From: Phoronis australis
Lineage: Eukaryota; Phoronida; Phoronidae
DNA length: 64,000 nt
Direction of reading: 5' to 3'
NCBI GenBank assembly: GCA_002633005.1
Contig: NMRA01000060.1
Location: 378,864-442,863 of the forward strand
Below, piece by piece: positions 1 through 12,080 of this stretch (position 1 is its first letter; each line of letters begins with the position of its first letter). The translations under genes and the position numbers were made by a program. The notes under the pieces are model-generated. The model worked only from the letters and a program-made list of their open reading frames with translations. It ran no database searches and was not told where the DNA came from.

Positions 1-375
1 GGCATCAAATATTTCATGCCACAACTTATGTCATCTGCAGTTCTGCTAGATTCGCGCCAATATGTGGTTACAACCCCTATCGGTCGAGCAATAAAACGGT
101 GTAGTAGACACCTGGTGCCATGCAGCCTTGTTAAGCTAGAAAACTGACTAGGAAGTGGCCGTCTTACTCGGTGGACCGTTTTACCCCACTCTCCCCCATA
201 GGCATTGTGTTAGCAACAATCATCAAGCCAATTCAGTTAGCATTATCTGCAGATAACTTAATAAGGAATTACTGTACATTAAAGAGTCATTGGCCATTCA
301 AAATCAGCTTGCCACTGATTCTCTGAATAACATGCAGAGATCAGTGACCCTGGAACTATGGTGATGACCAGCTAG
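1..375. other. No gene seen
   Basis: Plain noncoding sequence. The CCCCCATAGGCATT stretch near 195 resembles the CCTCCCATAGGCATTTT near the right end of the Harbinger-like element at 13037-14094, so a decayed relative may start here. Nothing else is supported. Confidence 0.3.
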
Positions 376-401
376 ACGGTAAAGTCGCGTGATTTTCGGA
401 C

Positions 402-3100
402 GGCCCGCTATTTTGGGACAAGAATAAATATTTCCAAAATGAGTTTTTCATGGTCCATAAAATTCGTTTTTCAATGATCCTCGAATTTCGGACAATGTCA
501 TAAACATCGGTTTCTGTCCCGCGAATTTCGGACAAGGGAAATTTTAGAAACGCTAATTTCGGATCGACGCAACTCTCGTGTCACTAAAGCGTTCAATGGA
601 TTACTACCGTACTCTCTAAGGCTTGAATCTGAGAATCGATATAACGGACTCTGTAATTTTTACCTTGTGTTGACGATGTCACGACCGTTGCTCGATTGTG
701 TTGCGTTTAGCTTGTGTTTGGCGCTTTATCTATGAAAAGAATCACTGATAACCGCATGACGAAAATTTCTGTTGAAAATACAAATGGGAAATACACTGAA
801 GGCTGTAACTTTTCGTTGTAGCGTGACGCGCTCTGGTTCAATTAGACCGTACTGCTGTTCGACTTCCGACTGTGACATTGAACTTGTACGCCTGACATCA
901 ACATGGGTGTTTACGAAACTTTTTATTTTTAAAACATCCTGGCCTTTGCAAACTTGCCCTTGTCAGTGGCTAAAATCTCCGTGTCCGGATTTTATCCATG
1001 GCGTGATGAGAAATGTTTTTGTTTAGGCCCCCATACACAATACAGCCAAGTCTGTCCATCGGATATCATCCGTTCAAGGTAGTGTAGATGGAGCAGCAGC
1101 AGCCAAACGAGACGGAGCCAATGTAAAGCTGGTTACAAAGCAAACATAATTAAGTCGCACACCGCGTGAGATTTTATGCTTCTTCAATCTCTTCGGCCGA
1201 TTAACAGTCGTCGGACAATAAGTTTTGCTGCCACTTACCTGCATCCCGGAGAATGAGTCTTCATGCAGCCCTTCTGGGCTTGCTTAATAATTTTGAATGG
1301 GACAGTTAACACGGAATGAGTCACCACTGACTTCACACAGCATTCAGTGCTTCTGACAATGCAATTTTTGGGTTGAAAAATTTCACTAAAAATCTTTATG
1401 CAGTTCAAACGTTTTTCGTTTTTCAGTGCAGTTGCTAGACTGTCTTCTTGGTATTGCTCATTCGCGTTGAGTGTTTAGCAGCACAAAGCCCAGCACAAAC
1501 GGCGTGCAGCGCACACGCAATTGTTAGAGATACCTTGCATCCCTGTCCTACGTTGTTTAAGTGCCCATTCGCCCGCAAAATAGTTCGCTCTGTACTATAA
1601 CACCTATAAAATTCTAATGTAAATCCACGTAACCACGCTTCACTACCCTTACAAATTCTCTGTTGCTCTCCAATATGCATCGCAGATGCAAGAATCTCGC
1701 TAAGGAAGCTAGTGTGAGCGTGTGCTTTGCTTGCAATACTTGACCATACCTCTCGAAGTCTTCAGTCTTGCGTATTCATGAGATTCTCACCCTTGCGCCC
1801 CGGAGGCATGCTAGGGTAGACTTCAGCAGCTGTCTAGCCAAAATCATGTGTTTTCAATTAAAATACATGACAATATATCACGTAATCTCATGAATTCTTG
1901 CTTTTTAGTGGCGTCCTAGCGTTACGAGCTTTACCCCTAGTAGACCTATGGAAGATTGAACTTGCGGCGACCCAATTTTGCTTGCTCACCGGCCTCTGGT
2001 CTTTGTATTTGTGGTCTTGTTAATTCGCGCCCTGTACCGTCTGAGGTACATTAACACCCTGGACTCCATGGGTTCCGAGATTAAGATGAATCCGGACAAG
2101 GACACCGGGACCCTGCGGCACTCTCTGTCTGCGGTGACTAAGAAAATCCTCTACCAATTTTGAAAAATGACAAGTCAGTTGAATTGGATTTGGTAGTCGT
2201 TGCTTCTTGTGGTCCTAGGGTTAGGCTAACAAGAATACAGGACCTGCAGTCCGATGCAACGGTCCTGGAACCTGATAGGTGTTTCCAACCCAGAATTCCA
2301 TACTATATCTACTTTCTACAGGACCTTCTCTTCTTGTCCCATACGTCACACAGCCTTCAGTTGATAGTTTTGAGACATAAAAAGAAACGTGATCTTAAAC
2401 TACAGACCATGCTGCTTGTATTACCTAAGATAGTTTTAGGAGCGTTTCAGCTGTAAGTGTATTTAATTCGAGATGACTGTTACATTGCTAATTATTATTG
2501 TTCTATTTTTACCCGAGGTGATGCGTTGCCTGTAGCAAGGGTAAATGATTTTGGGAAGTATTACCAGCGATTTCCATATATAAGTTCGGGAAACCAAACG
2601 TCGATGAAAAAACACCAGGGCCTATACTACAACTACACGAACACAGTACAAATACTGTAGCTCGCCCTAAATATATCTTAGTGAGAATAGTATATTATTT
2701 TTAGATTTCAAACATGCAGTTTTATTCTCAGATATGCATCCCTGGTATATTTTTGGGAAAAAATTTATGATACGCAAACTGGTTATATGTGCTGGACTTG
2801 TATACGGAAATCTACGGTTGATCTTCTTAAACCTGTAAACCATGAAAATTTCATTGAGACAGTTTTGTTCTACTAACATGTTCAACTAACATTCTATTCA
2901 TGCAAGTCGGTCAGTACGTTCGCGTTTAAGGTGTTATTGCATTAGGTAAGTGCTGTTTTGATTTTTGTTTGGTGTTTCCATAATATATGTATTCCAATCT
3001 TCAAATAGTCACTGTTATTCTTCAACAACAACATTTTTGTACTTTTAATGCGACTTCAGTAAACTTGAGACTGTTCATACTTTGAATTTTGGTAGATTGA
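402..3100. other. No confirmed gene; one unexplained open frame
   Basis: Mostly AT-rich noncoding sequence. At 1978-2163 (+) an open frame with more balanced base use reads HRPLVFVFVVLLIRALYRL and then MGSEIKMNPDKDTGTLRHSL, with a hydrophobic start. It matches no family I know, has no clear splice sites, and may be part of an old transposon. Confidence 0.3.
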
Positions 3101-3104
3101 AGCA

Positions 3105-3265
3105 GTTGTGGATTTAGAGGGGGTGGCAAGGGGGCCATGCCCCCCTCAAACTCTCCCAGATTCCATTTGGCAATTTGGGGGTGCGAATGCCTGACGGGCA
3201 AAACCCTGGCTAATACTCTGCCCTGCTCCTCACCCCCTAAATAAAAATCCTGGAACCGCCTCTGA
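3105..3265. mobile_element. Short GC-rich nonautonomous element, copy 1
   Basis: About 160 bp that matches 4033-4193 closely. Shared parts include AAGGGGGCCAT, CTCCCAGATT, TGACGGGCAAAA and CTAATACTCTG. The ends read GTGGATTTAG and CCTGGAACCGCC, which are roughly inverted, as in MITEs of the GGCGGATCCAG type. Confidence 0.6.
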
Positions 3266-4032
3266 GAAGTGTGTGACGTCAATCAGAGAGACCTGTAGGA
3301 AGAACTATAATTGTCCGTAACTGTAGCGAATATATGACGCAATGAAATGAATTGGTCGACATAGATGCATTGTAATTGGTTAAGTATATCTTAAGGAAGA
3401 AGTGGAAAATTAAGTATATAAATAGTAGACCGGTACTTGAATTGCCTGATTTACATCCTTCATGAGTTCACGCCATCCCAATGTTTTCGTCTATCTTTTC
3501 AGGTCGTCACTAGTTGATTCTTCCAACAGTCGTGATCTGCCGAGGAGCCTATTCTATCAACGTGCGCGACCACAGTCAAGGCCGGGCGGGGGTTGGGTGC
3601 ACCTAGACGACACCCGTAGAATTAGTGTGCAGCAGGAGGCGGGGGGGGGGAATTAGTAGTGACCGAAGGAGAGCTGCGTGAAATTAGTGATGACTGTGGA
3701 CGGCGTTAAACTGGTGACAATCGGAAGAAACGGCCGGCCTGTTATCTTGCACCCAGATTACCAGAAAATGTTAACAATTATCAGTTCATTTCATCCACAA
3801 ACAGATTTCATGAGAGTTTTCACTGTCAGCAGTTCAGCCTGTGGTTAAAAACGTAAGCGAACCCAAATGTGTTAGGTCACCTCAGTTGCATGAAGACGTG
3901 CCAGTGTATCACTGAGTTAACTTTGGGCCTTACAAAGGCTGTGGATGAGAAAGGTTTTAATTGTAAAAAACGGTTGGGTGAATTTGATGTTGGTAGCATT
4001 TGAAATTACATTTTCTTTCTAGACCACGCCCT

Positions 4033-4193
4033 TCTCAGTGGCGGATTTAGATGGGGGCCAAGGGGGCCATGGCCCCCACCTAAAATTCTCCCAGATTACA
4101 TTTGGCGGTTCGAGGGTATGAATGTCTGACGGGCAAAATCCTAGCTAATACTCTGTCCTGCCCCCCCAACTCAAAATTCTGGATCCGCCCTTG
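4033..4193. mobile_element. Short GC-rich nonautonomous element, copy 2
   Basis: Second copy of the element at 3105-3265. The ends are better preserved: AGTGGCGGATTTAG on the left and CTGGATCCGCCCTT on the right form imperfect terminal inverted repeats. It is noncoding. A related G/C-run segment lies at 5169-5235. Confidence 0.6.
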
Positions 4194-4639
4194 CTTCTAT
4201 ATACAATATGTTAGTTAACCGTGTTTTTAGCCATGCAGCACTGTACTAGTGGACACATTCCCATCGTTTGCAGTAGGCCAAAACATGTAGAACGGCAGTG
4301 GTCCCGAGTCCGATGCGCTTCTCCAACAATTCAGATGACTACCCCAGAGTGGGGATCACGAGTGGATGAGAAACTGCTCATTTTACTATCATGATTGTCT
4401 TTGCAATCTGTTTTGGATATTTGTGCATTCGACGTTTTCATGTTGAAACTGAACTTTTCAGTTTATATGGAAATAAAGGTTTCAGAGATAACTTGCGTTT
4501 TGGTTTGTCACAACTAGCAGGCAATGCATGGATGTGTTTAACAAATATATACTCTGTTCTCGTCATTGCTCATCACTTTCTTTCATTGAACTCGTTCCCA
4601 CATCCATTACTGTACGTTTAACGCAAAATTCGATAAAAT

Positions 4640-5110
4640 TAAGAAAGCGCATGTTTTGATGGTCGGGAACCCTCTTTGTGCGTCAAATGCGCAAGTCCAG
4701 CTTTTTAATGGGAAGCCACATTGAAAAAAGCGCTTATCGGGCTGCTCTTTTTGCATTGGCAATGCAAACTCGACATTTTTAATTGAGAAAAAGCATTTTT
4801 ACAAAAGAGAATCAGTTGTCTGGAACGTTTCATGTGCGTCAACAATGCAAACCAGACCCACTCATTGGAAAGCCCAAATTTGTCACGAGGAACACTCTTT
4901 TTTCACAACGCAGCCTGATATTTCAAGTGAGATAGCGCATTTTTGAACAAATTCCGTCACTCGTGGAGAAAGGTTTCTAAGCATCGGCAATGCAAGCCGA
5001 ATATTTCATACTGAGAAAGCGCATTTTTGAAAAGAAGAACCAACACTTGTCGGGAACGTTTTTTGTGCGTTGACAACGCACATTTCTTATTGGGAAAGCC
5101 CGTTTTTCAA
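4640..5110. repeat. Degenerate tandem repeat, about 80-bp unit
   Basis: Around six diverged units recur here. Marker motifs are AAAGCGCATTTTT (near 4645, 4934, 5021), GTCGGGAACG or GTCTGGAACG (4660, 4820, 5058), TGTGCGT (4677, 4842, 5074) and ATTGGGAAAGC (4710 variant, 4864, 5090). Units include short self-complementary TGCGTTGACAACGCA. No protein frame is present. Confidence 0.6.
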
Positions 5111-6034
5111 AAATTAATCGTGCAGACCGTTTGAGTATCATTGACCAGCAATTATACTGCTATCAAATCAGGCCCGTAGCCAGGGGGGTTCGGGGGGTTC
5201 GATCGAATCCCTCCCCCCCTCCGAGGAAAAAGTCCAGCTCTAGCCTATCTGATAAGATAAGATAGGATTTACTAAACGGACAAAAAATTGTTGTAACTAC
5301 AAGTTCTACTAACTACACTCATAACCAAGTTAATATTAATTTTGAATTTACTTCTGATGTAAAGTGCTTCACATAATCATCGGGTCGTATCCGGCCCAAG
5401 TGGTGACTGCGTAGGAGCGGGGGCTTTATGTTATTCATCGGCATTGAAAGCGCTAGGTCTCTACACCATAGGGTAACAAGGAAGTCTAGAAGTAAATGTC
5501 TATGCCTAGCTCAAACTTTATAGCATGGAGAGAGATCCCAAAAGTAGTGCAGTGTGAATGCCTTTAAAAATGACCAAGAAACAAAACAGCAGAAAATGGG
5601 TTTGTTATTTGCTACTTTGGTGTACTTTCTAGCATAGTTTATATTAATTGCAGGCATTTTCAAATTTCGAATTTAAAGTGATCGCCAAATATCTTGAACA
5701 TCAAGTGTCCACTTTGATTGTGGATTGGTGGATTGACATGCATGCATGTACACGTGTGTGCATTTCCGTTCTTTTAAATTCAGTACACGCCGTTGGTATG
5801 TTCATTGACTACTCTCACTGTCGTTTCTCAAAAATCAGACATTTTACTACCGCGTTTTCTTGCACTGAAGAATCACCGCATGCTCACATTATTAGGTAAG
5901 TCTAGACCTCATTAAAACATTGGTCAATGAAGAAAGTCTTCTCTTGTCAATCAATGTCAATGGAGCACAGCTTCGCAGATTTCACACGAGCAACAATTTT
6001 GATGGAAAAGATGTCCAAGGTTACATGTACATGA

Positions 6035-6760
6035 CCGAGGGTTCACTACTCCGAAGGTTCGCTACCTTCGAAAGTTCACCACGTCGAATGTCCACAATTC
6101 CAAAACCAGAACTCCGACAGTAAAAAACTCTGATTTTCCACTAATGATTCAGAACTGAAATTGAATAAGGTATTGTACCATTTAAAGGGTGTGCAAGAGT
6201 TGAATAGTCCGGAAAAGTTTGATTTACATTGTTTACAAAAGAGCTCAGTTCCAATCACTGGCGGTTTTAAATTTTATATGACTGAATGAGACTTCGTGAA
6301 GACTCAGGCAAGGATAGGGTTGCTTACTAACTACATAGTTTCTACCCGGCTGTGCAAGTAGTTCCGGTGGGTGAGGTTAAAGCACAGCGGCCCTAAACTT
6401 CTCTGTTGCGCTGTGAGATGATGCGATCTTGACATGAGATTGATGAATGTATCTTGGTCAATAATTCATCAACATTCCTACATCATATTCTTTTATAAAT
6501 GCAAGTACGTACTCATTTTTCCATATTCGTAAGCAATTTCACATGCACCTGGAATCCAAACAAAGCGATTAGCCGGGTGAATTGTTGTCGGTATAGTTGC
6601 ATCTAATAACTGAAGTGTCGCTTATTTCCGTATGTAAAAGTACAGCAATCACACCTGATTCAGAAATTTTTGACTTTTTCGGAGAAGTGAACTTTCGGAG
6701 TGGTGAACCTTCGAAGTAGTGAACTTTCGGAATAGTGAACCGGCGGAATAGTGGGCTGTT
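6035..6760. mobile_element. Foldback element with minisatellite arms
   Basis: The left arm (6035-6115) repeats GTTCACTACTCCGAAG-like units. The right arm (6665-6760) repeats the reverse complement, GTGAACTTTCGGAATAG, about five times at 17-18 bases. The intervening 550 bp is noncoding. Short-period repeats in opposite orientation at both ends define foldback-type elements. Confidence 0.6.
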
Positions 6761-8556
6761 CCCATTTCCAGCGATGTAAGCAACTTTTAACAAAAATACT
6801 ATCAGATGAAAAATTCCGTCAAGCCATTCTCTGACTAAATATTTCCATCGGAGTATATGATGAGGTGCAATCATTCAGTTAAGAAAGCCCGATTTGAAAG
6901 TTTTGCAGGAGGTAGGCCTAACGCCATGGAGAACTTCTCGCTTAAACTGGTCACCGCTAAGATTCCCTTAGCTCCAGACAACTTTTATGATGCCTATTCA
7001 GCTCGCCCTTTGTATTGATGTAGATCTGAGCTAATGAAGTTGAAAGATAATAGCTAGCACTACTGTCTCAAAAAGGATGGTTGTTAGTACACCCAAATTG
7101 TTTTCTATGGCATTTGCACAAAGTTATAACCTGCAACTGTAGAAAGCAGTTTTAACTTGGTACATTTTAAATATTACAAAATGACTAAAAAAGTTAATTT
7201 GTTTTTATCTTGACAATGGGTGACTTCCCAAAGGAACGCTGGTTTTAAATTAAATATGTTTCATACCTCATACCGGTTTTTGTTATTTCATTTTAATACT
7301 CATGTTGTTTTTTTTCTTACCAGTTACGGGTTGATATCTTTTTATTTTATTTTTAAACTTGAAGTACCAAAAACAGTAGTAGATTTGATGGCCAGCTAAT
7401 TGTGAACCCTTCCCTGAACTTTCCAGATTATAGCTACATTAAACATTTCACAGCGAACAAAAACAGACGGATCATTAGTACAAGTTTAATCTTTATTAGA
7501 ACTCAAATCATAAAATATATACAGAAGTGTAAATGGTGATAGGCAAACTTAAGATTTGAAATCTGGACGATTTCAGTTGCACTAACTACGTAACTATTCT
7601 AGCTTTTTGTCAGCCATAAAAATATAGAGTGGGCACAAGTTAAGTAGAACTGTTTCCTAGTCAAAAAACTGGTTAAGTGAGATTGGAAGAATGCGATATA
7701 TTGTTAACTCTGATCAGTGTTTGTAAATCCCCCGATTGTATCGATGCGCTTGGTCGTTTATCTTCAATTATAGGCCTACCCAATGTTTGTAGTTTTTAGC
7801 TTTTAAGATCATCGATTTTTGAAAATCCAAAACCTTACTTGGCTGTTTTTTTTTTCAGCTAAATACCGCCGTGGTATTCGTTTTAACAAAAATTATTTAT
7901 TAATGCATTATGAAAATTCGCCATTATGTACAGGCAGTGATGATTACGACAATTTATGGTCCGGTAATTATACTTAATTGGGTCTTGCTCGCGCAGGACA
8001 ATGCAGTCAACACAACCATATCCGCACTCTCTTTGATCCTGGTGAAAGCCGCTCAGAAGGAAATGCGGTGATTGTAAGCGTATTATTCCCGGTATGGCGA
8101 GAACGTTAGTCTATATTTATGGATCATATTACGTCCGAATTTGATCCCTGTTGTTTGCGAGCAACCGTCACGACATTCTCATTTCTGGTATTACAAGTTC
8201 CGTCTTATCTCAGGAACATAGAGCTGAGAGCCATCGTTGCCGTAGATACAGATTTCCCTTCCCCATAATTAACTTGCGTCAAGCGCCTTACCAAGAACTC
8301 TAGTATTGACGTTTGCAAAAGGTCCACCTTTCTAGAAATCTGAACCACCCCCCGCCCAGTGCTGGCTACGGACCTGCAAATGACCGAGCCAGCAACATTG
8401 ATACTACAACCGCTCATCGAAATAATGTACACCCACGAAATTCAGACACGAGCGGAAATCCAAATTTGGAGGTTTGCTAAATTAGGACACCACAAAAATG
8501 ATGTTTCTCGAGATTCGTCCGAGAATGAGTTTTTTCTATTGGAATTAATTTTGAGT
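6761..8556. other. AT-rich noncoding stretch
   Basis: No open frame, RNA gene or repeat structure that I can support. The short frame at 6927 (MENFSLKLVTAKIPLAPDNF) was examined as a possible IDO first exon and did not match. Confidence 0.3.
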
Positions 8557-8789
8557 GTCCGAAAATCACGCGACTTTACCGTACTGACTTATATATTCCT
8601 TGTATCTCTCACTTCACTTTATGGATGTTACCTGAGCTGTATGTTGACATTTGTTGTCCTAAATTGTTGTAAATATGATCCTGATCATGTCTAATGAATA
8701 GATGAAACGTTGATTTAACGTGAACTTTTTTATTTGTGCGGTGATTGTCCGGTTTTTAATTTTAAGTAAGAATGCATGGTGTTTTCATT

Positions 8790-9099
8790 GGCCTGGTTTT
8801 GGAATATCATGCATATTTTCACAGCTCATGTCGGTGTAGGGCTGTGGAAACATTCCTGATTTCAGAAATTTAAAAGTACCGGAATTGAAAATGTTTTCTT
8901 TAAGAAAGAGGATTCTGTTCGGTTCAACATTATCCCAACAAATTTGCTCTATCCACTTGCTCTGCATTTTTTGTTTTGATTGATATCACGAAGGCTTAAA
9001 CAAAAATGTCACGCATCCCCAAATACTTGTCAAGTTTGTCCAGCTTTCTTCCATCAGAGTTGTAATCCACAGCGCAACAGTAATTATTTTTGTTGGCAT
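8790..9099 (-). pseudogene. Decayed THAP-domain fragment, copy 1
   Basis: Minus-strand translation, with frame slips, gives YCCAVDYNSDGRKLDKLDKY, then KWIEQICWDNVEPNRILF. This is the start and middle of a THAP zinc finger (C-x-x-x-C pattern, then a W and the N-F-x-P region). The second Cys of the first pair is Tyr here. Closely related fragments occur at 19590, 22241 and 53880, so this is a repeat family, not a gene. Confidence 0.6.
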
Positions 9100-9849
9100 T
9101 GGCAGGACAAATAGAGTATCGCAAGCCAGAAAAACTTGTAAAGAATATGAATACAATGACAACTCCAGTAAATGCAAAACTGAGCTGCAGATATTTTGGC
9201 ATTGTGGGTAAACACAGTCAGATTTGACCTCTTAACATTAATGTTGGGTTCATCAGGTGTGAACTAATGGACTAAGGGTAGAAGTGTCTTGAAATTTAGA
9301 CTCTTGTTGGGGGGTAAATAAAACTGCATTCACATCAATATTTTCTTAACTAGTATGTGTCCCGTTTCCAGCAAGAATTATGCAATATGCAAGAAAAATG
9401 TCTGCTGAATAATTTTGAGTGCTTGTCTATTGTGATGTATAATGGTGTCTACTCCTGGTTTTCAACATGGGGTGAATGAACTTATGATTTTTGAGAAGAG
9501 GTACTGCTGTAAAGTTGAGATACCCACCACTTTAAAGTGTAGATTTCAAAAAGGTACTCATTTGTATTCGTGATCTATAAAAAGTCTCCCTTTGGTAGGG
9601 TTTTGTTCTGAAAACATCACGCTTTTGTAGGGGTCAATTCCATTAACCTAACCATTACATGGGGATTCTAGGACAGTTGAATTTTAAGCCCATTTTGAGA
9701 TATTACAAGAAGAGATGCTATCGGCATTTTTTCCCTCAGGGTGCACACTTTTGTTTCAGGAATGGCATTTTATGAAGTTTTAATTTCAACTTTGAGACTT
9801 CTTTTATTGGATTCAACATGACATATGGAATATCAGGTTAAATTTTTGT

Positions 9850-11150
9850 GAAGTATCATCCTCATTTAGTTTTTAAGATATGGCCTGTTGAAATAACAAA
9901 AATAAGAAATGTGGGCTATGGAGAATACATCATCAGTATTGTTACATCCATGTTGGAAAAGACTTAAATGTGGCTTAGGAACAAGCAAGTTTATTACTCT
10001 GGTAACTCATATACTTGATCACTGAACATCAATATCAAAAAACTAGATTAACACCTGTGTATGCTTCACAAGGTGTGAGTATACAAATGAAACATAGCAA
10101 TTGTACTTAATCCTTAGACATATTTAGCACTTAATTATCATCAGAGTCACATCACTGTCAAAAGGAATGCCTAATTCCATAAAGTACCATCAAAGAAGTA
10201 CATTAAATCAATTTTCATTATCAATAAACATTGTTTGCACAAATAAATCTCACATAACACAGAGGTCATTGAGGGGCTACAGAGAATACAAAATGCGAAG
10301 GTAACTATTTGTGGGAAGAAAAATACCGGAGCAATGCAATAGAATTCATTTACTTGGCTTGTCAATACTATAACTACTTCTGAATTACAAAAAACAGTTG
10401 TGTTTAGAAAAAGGGAGATAATACCATCTTAATTTTCTTCACACTTGTGTAAATACAAAAATATAACATAATGGAAATTAAAATTTTATCCTAGGACATA
10501 CTCAGCTCATAAGTATCATCAGAGTCACATCACCATCAATGGATGCCTATTTCCATCAACTACCCTCAAAGAAATACAGGATAGCACTTTTCATCATCAG
10601 GAAAACATTGAATGCATAAATCTCAAATAACACAGAGGTCATGGTAGGTGCTACGGAGAATACGAAATATGCAGATACCTGTTTATTAGTGGATGAACAC
10701 TTGAGCAATGCAATAGAATTCATTTACTAATGTTAATACCAACACTTCTGAATGACCAAGGAACATCCATGTTTTATTAATAACGAGTTTAAACTGAAAA
10801 AGTAATTTTAGCTAAACTTGCCCCAAGTTCCACCCATAAATATTTTTTTAATTGTTCTTGTCTTGGAGAGTTTATTTGTTCCCATTTCCTCCGTGCATGC
10901 ACCTAGATACAAGTTTTTTTCAAACCATGTACCAACAGTTCAAAGTTTGGGGCTACGGAGAATACAGGGGCTACGGAAAATATGAAAGATATTTTTTCTT
11001 ATGATCAATTCAAATCCAGGGCTTTGTCTAATATTTTTTGTGGGCCAAAAATAACTTCAAGATTCCCAATGTTCAGTATCAAACATCTTTTATTTATGGA
11101 AGAATTTAATGGAATTCAGACAGGGCTACGGAGAATACACAGTTTCTCTT
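9850..11150. repeat. Long-period degenerate repeat with GCTACGGAGAATAC motif
   Basis: The motif GGGCTACGGAGAATAC or a close variant occurs six times on the + strand (about 9915, 10270, 10648, 10948, 10964 and 11122). Segments 10140-10400 and 10515-10740 are clear direct copies of each other, sharing CATCAGAGTCACATCAC, AACACAGAGGTCAT and GAGCAATGCAATAGAATTC. It lies upstream of the visible IDO exons and is noncoding. Confidence 0.65.
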
Positions 11151-12080
11151 AGGTGACTGATATTATTTGGTTGAGGAATCCAATCACTAGGACATCTGGT
11201 ACAAATATGTGGTTTCTAGCTCAAATTCTATATACCATCAACCATTAAAAACACAGTTCAAAACACTAGTAATGCTTTTCTTTTTCAGCCATGGCTATAA
11301 GAGAAGGAGCACATGCAAATTTAGGTGTTTTGCATAACATTGACATCATTTTGCAAGTGTGCCTGAAAATTGTGTTTGACCTTTTAGATCCCTGCAATTT
11401 TCTGAAGAACAAGAAATACATGTTAGAATCATGAAAAAGCATTAAATTTCAATTAAATGTGTGATTTAATTAAATACCATGTGTATTAAAAACATGTAAT
11501 GTTTCAGTGAAACAAAATAACAATGGATTTCTGGCTATTTTCAGCTATATCAAGGATTACTCTGGCCATAATTAACATTTTTTCATACTTTAAAATGCGT
11601 AAATGTCATAAGTACCGGTGCTAAAACACGATCATGATACAAATATCTGCCAAAGGTGAAGGAATTCTGTCAATATGATTGCACAACATAAAAAATCTAA
11701 ATTTGCACCCTGAGTGAAAAAATGCACTATGTTTATTAATTGCTGTATAGACTGTTCCAGTGGCAGAAATAAAGGCCTCTGGGATTTAGATTTATGATGA
11801 TAGTTTGAAATGAGCTGCAGCACAGATATAAACTAATAATTCCTACTGCTCCTTAAATTGTGCTTTTAGACTGAATAGCTTGTCTCCATTATCTTCTCTG
11901 TAGTTAAGCTAGATTGTACACTGCCGTAAAATTTATCAAGCGGTTTACATAATGCATAATTAATGTAGAATTGTAGGAAGAGGCACCGTAACTATAGTTC
12001 TGATTTGGTTACTGGAAGTTATGTGTTGACCAGTGAGTGAGATGGCACGTATTTAATTGTATACTGTGACTGTGTTCTAG
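11151..12080. other. No gene seen; missing IDO 5' exon(s) not here
   Basis: AT-rich sequence with no LP-x-x-F/Y-x-x-W type frame before a phase-0 donor, which the exon ahead of MPLLDH should have. The intron upstream of 12081 may reach beyond the window start. Confidence 0.4.

Larger units (their letters stand above)
376..8582. mobile_element. Region bounded by a perfect 26-bp inverted repeat
   Basis: Positions 376-401 and 8557-8582 are exact reverse complements, beginning ACGGTAAAGTCGCG. Inside the left end the motif TTTCGGAC recurs (about 394, 486, 529, 559), and the right end has CGTCCGAG and GTCCGAAAA, like subterminal repeats of a DNA transposon. No matching target duplication is visible beside the arms and no transposase frame is readable inside. 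It is either one very decayed 8.2-kb element or two separate ends of one family. Confidence 0.45.

Noticed and set aside
6927-7017. MENFSLKLVTAKIPLAPDNF as the IDO first exon
   Set aside because: It lacks the expected Trp and LP-x-L-I pattern and has no phase-0 donor before its stop.
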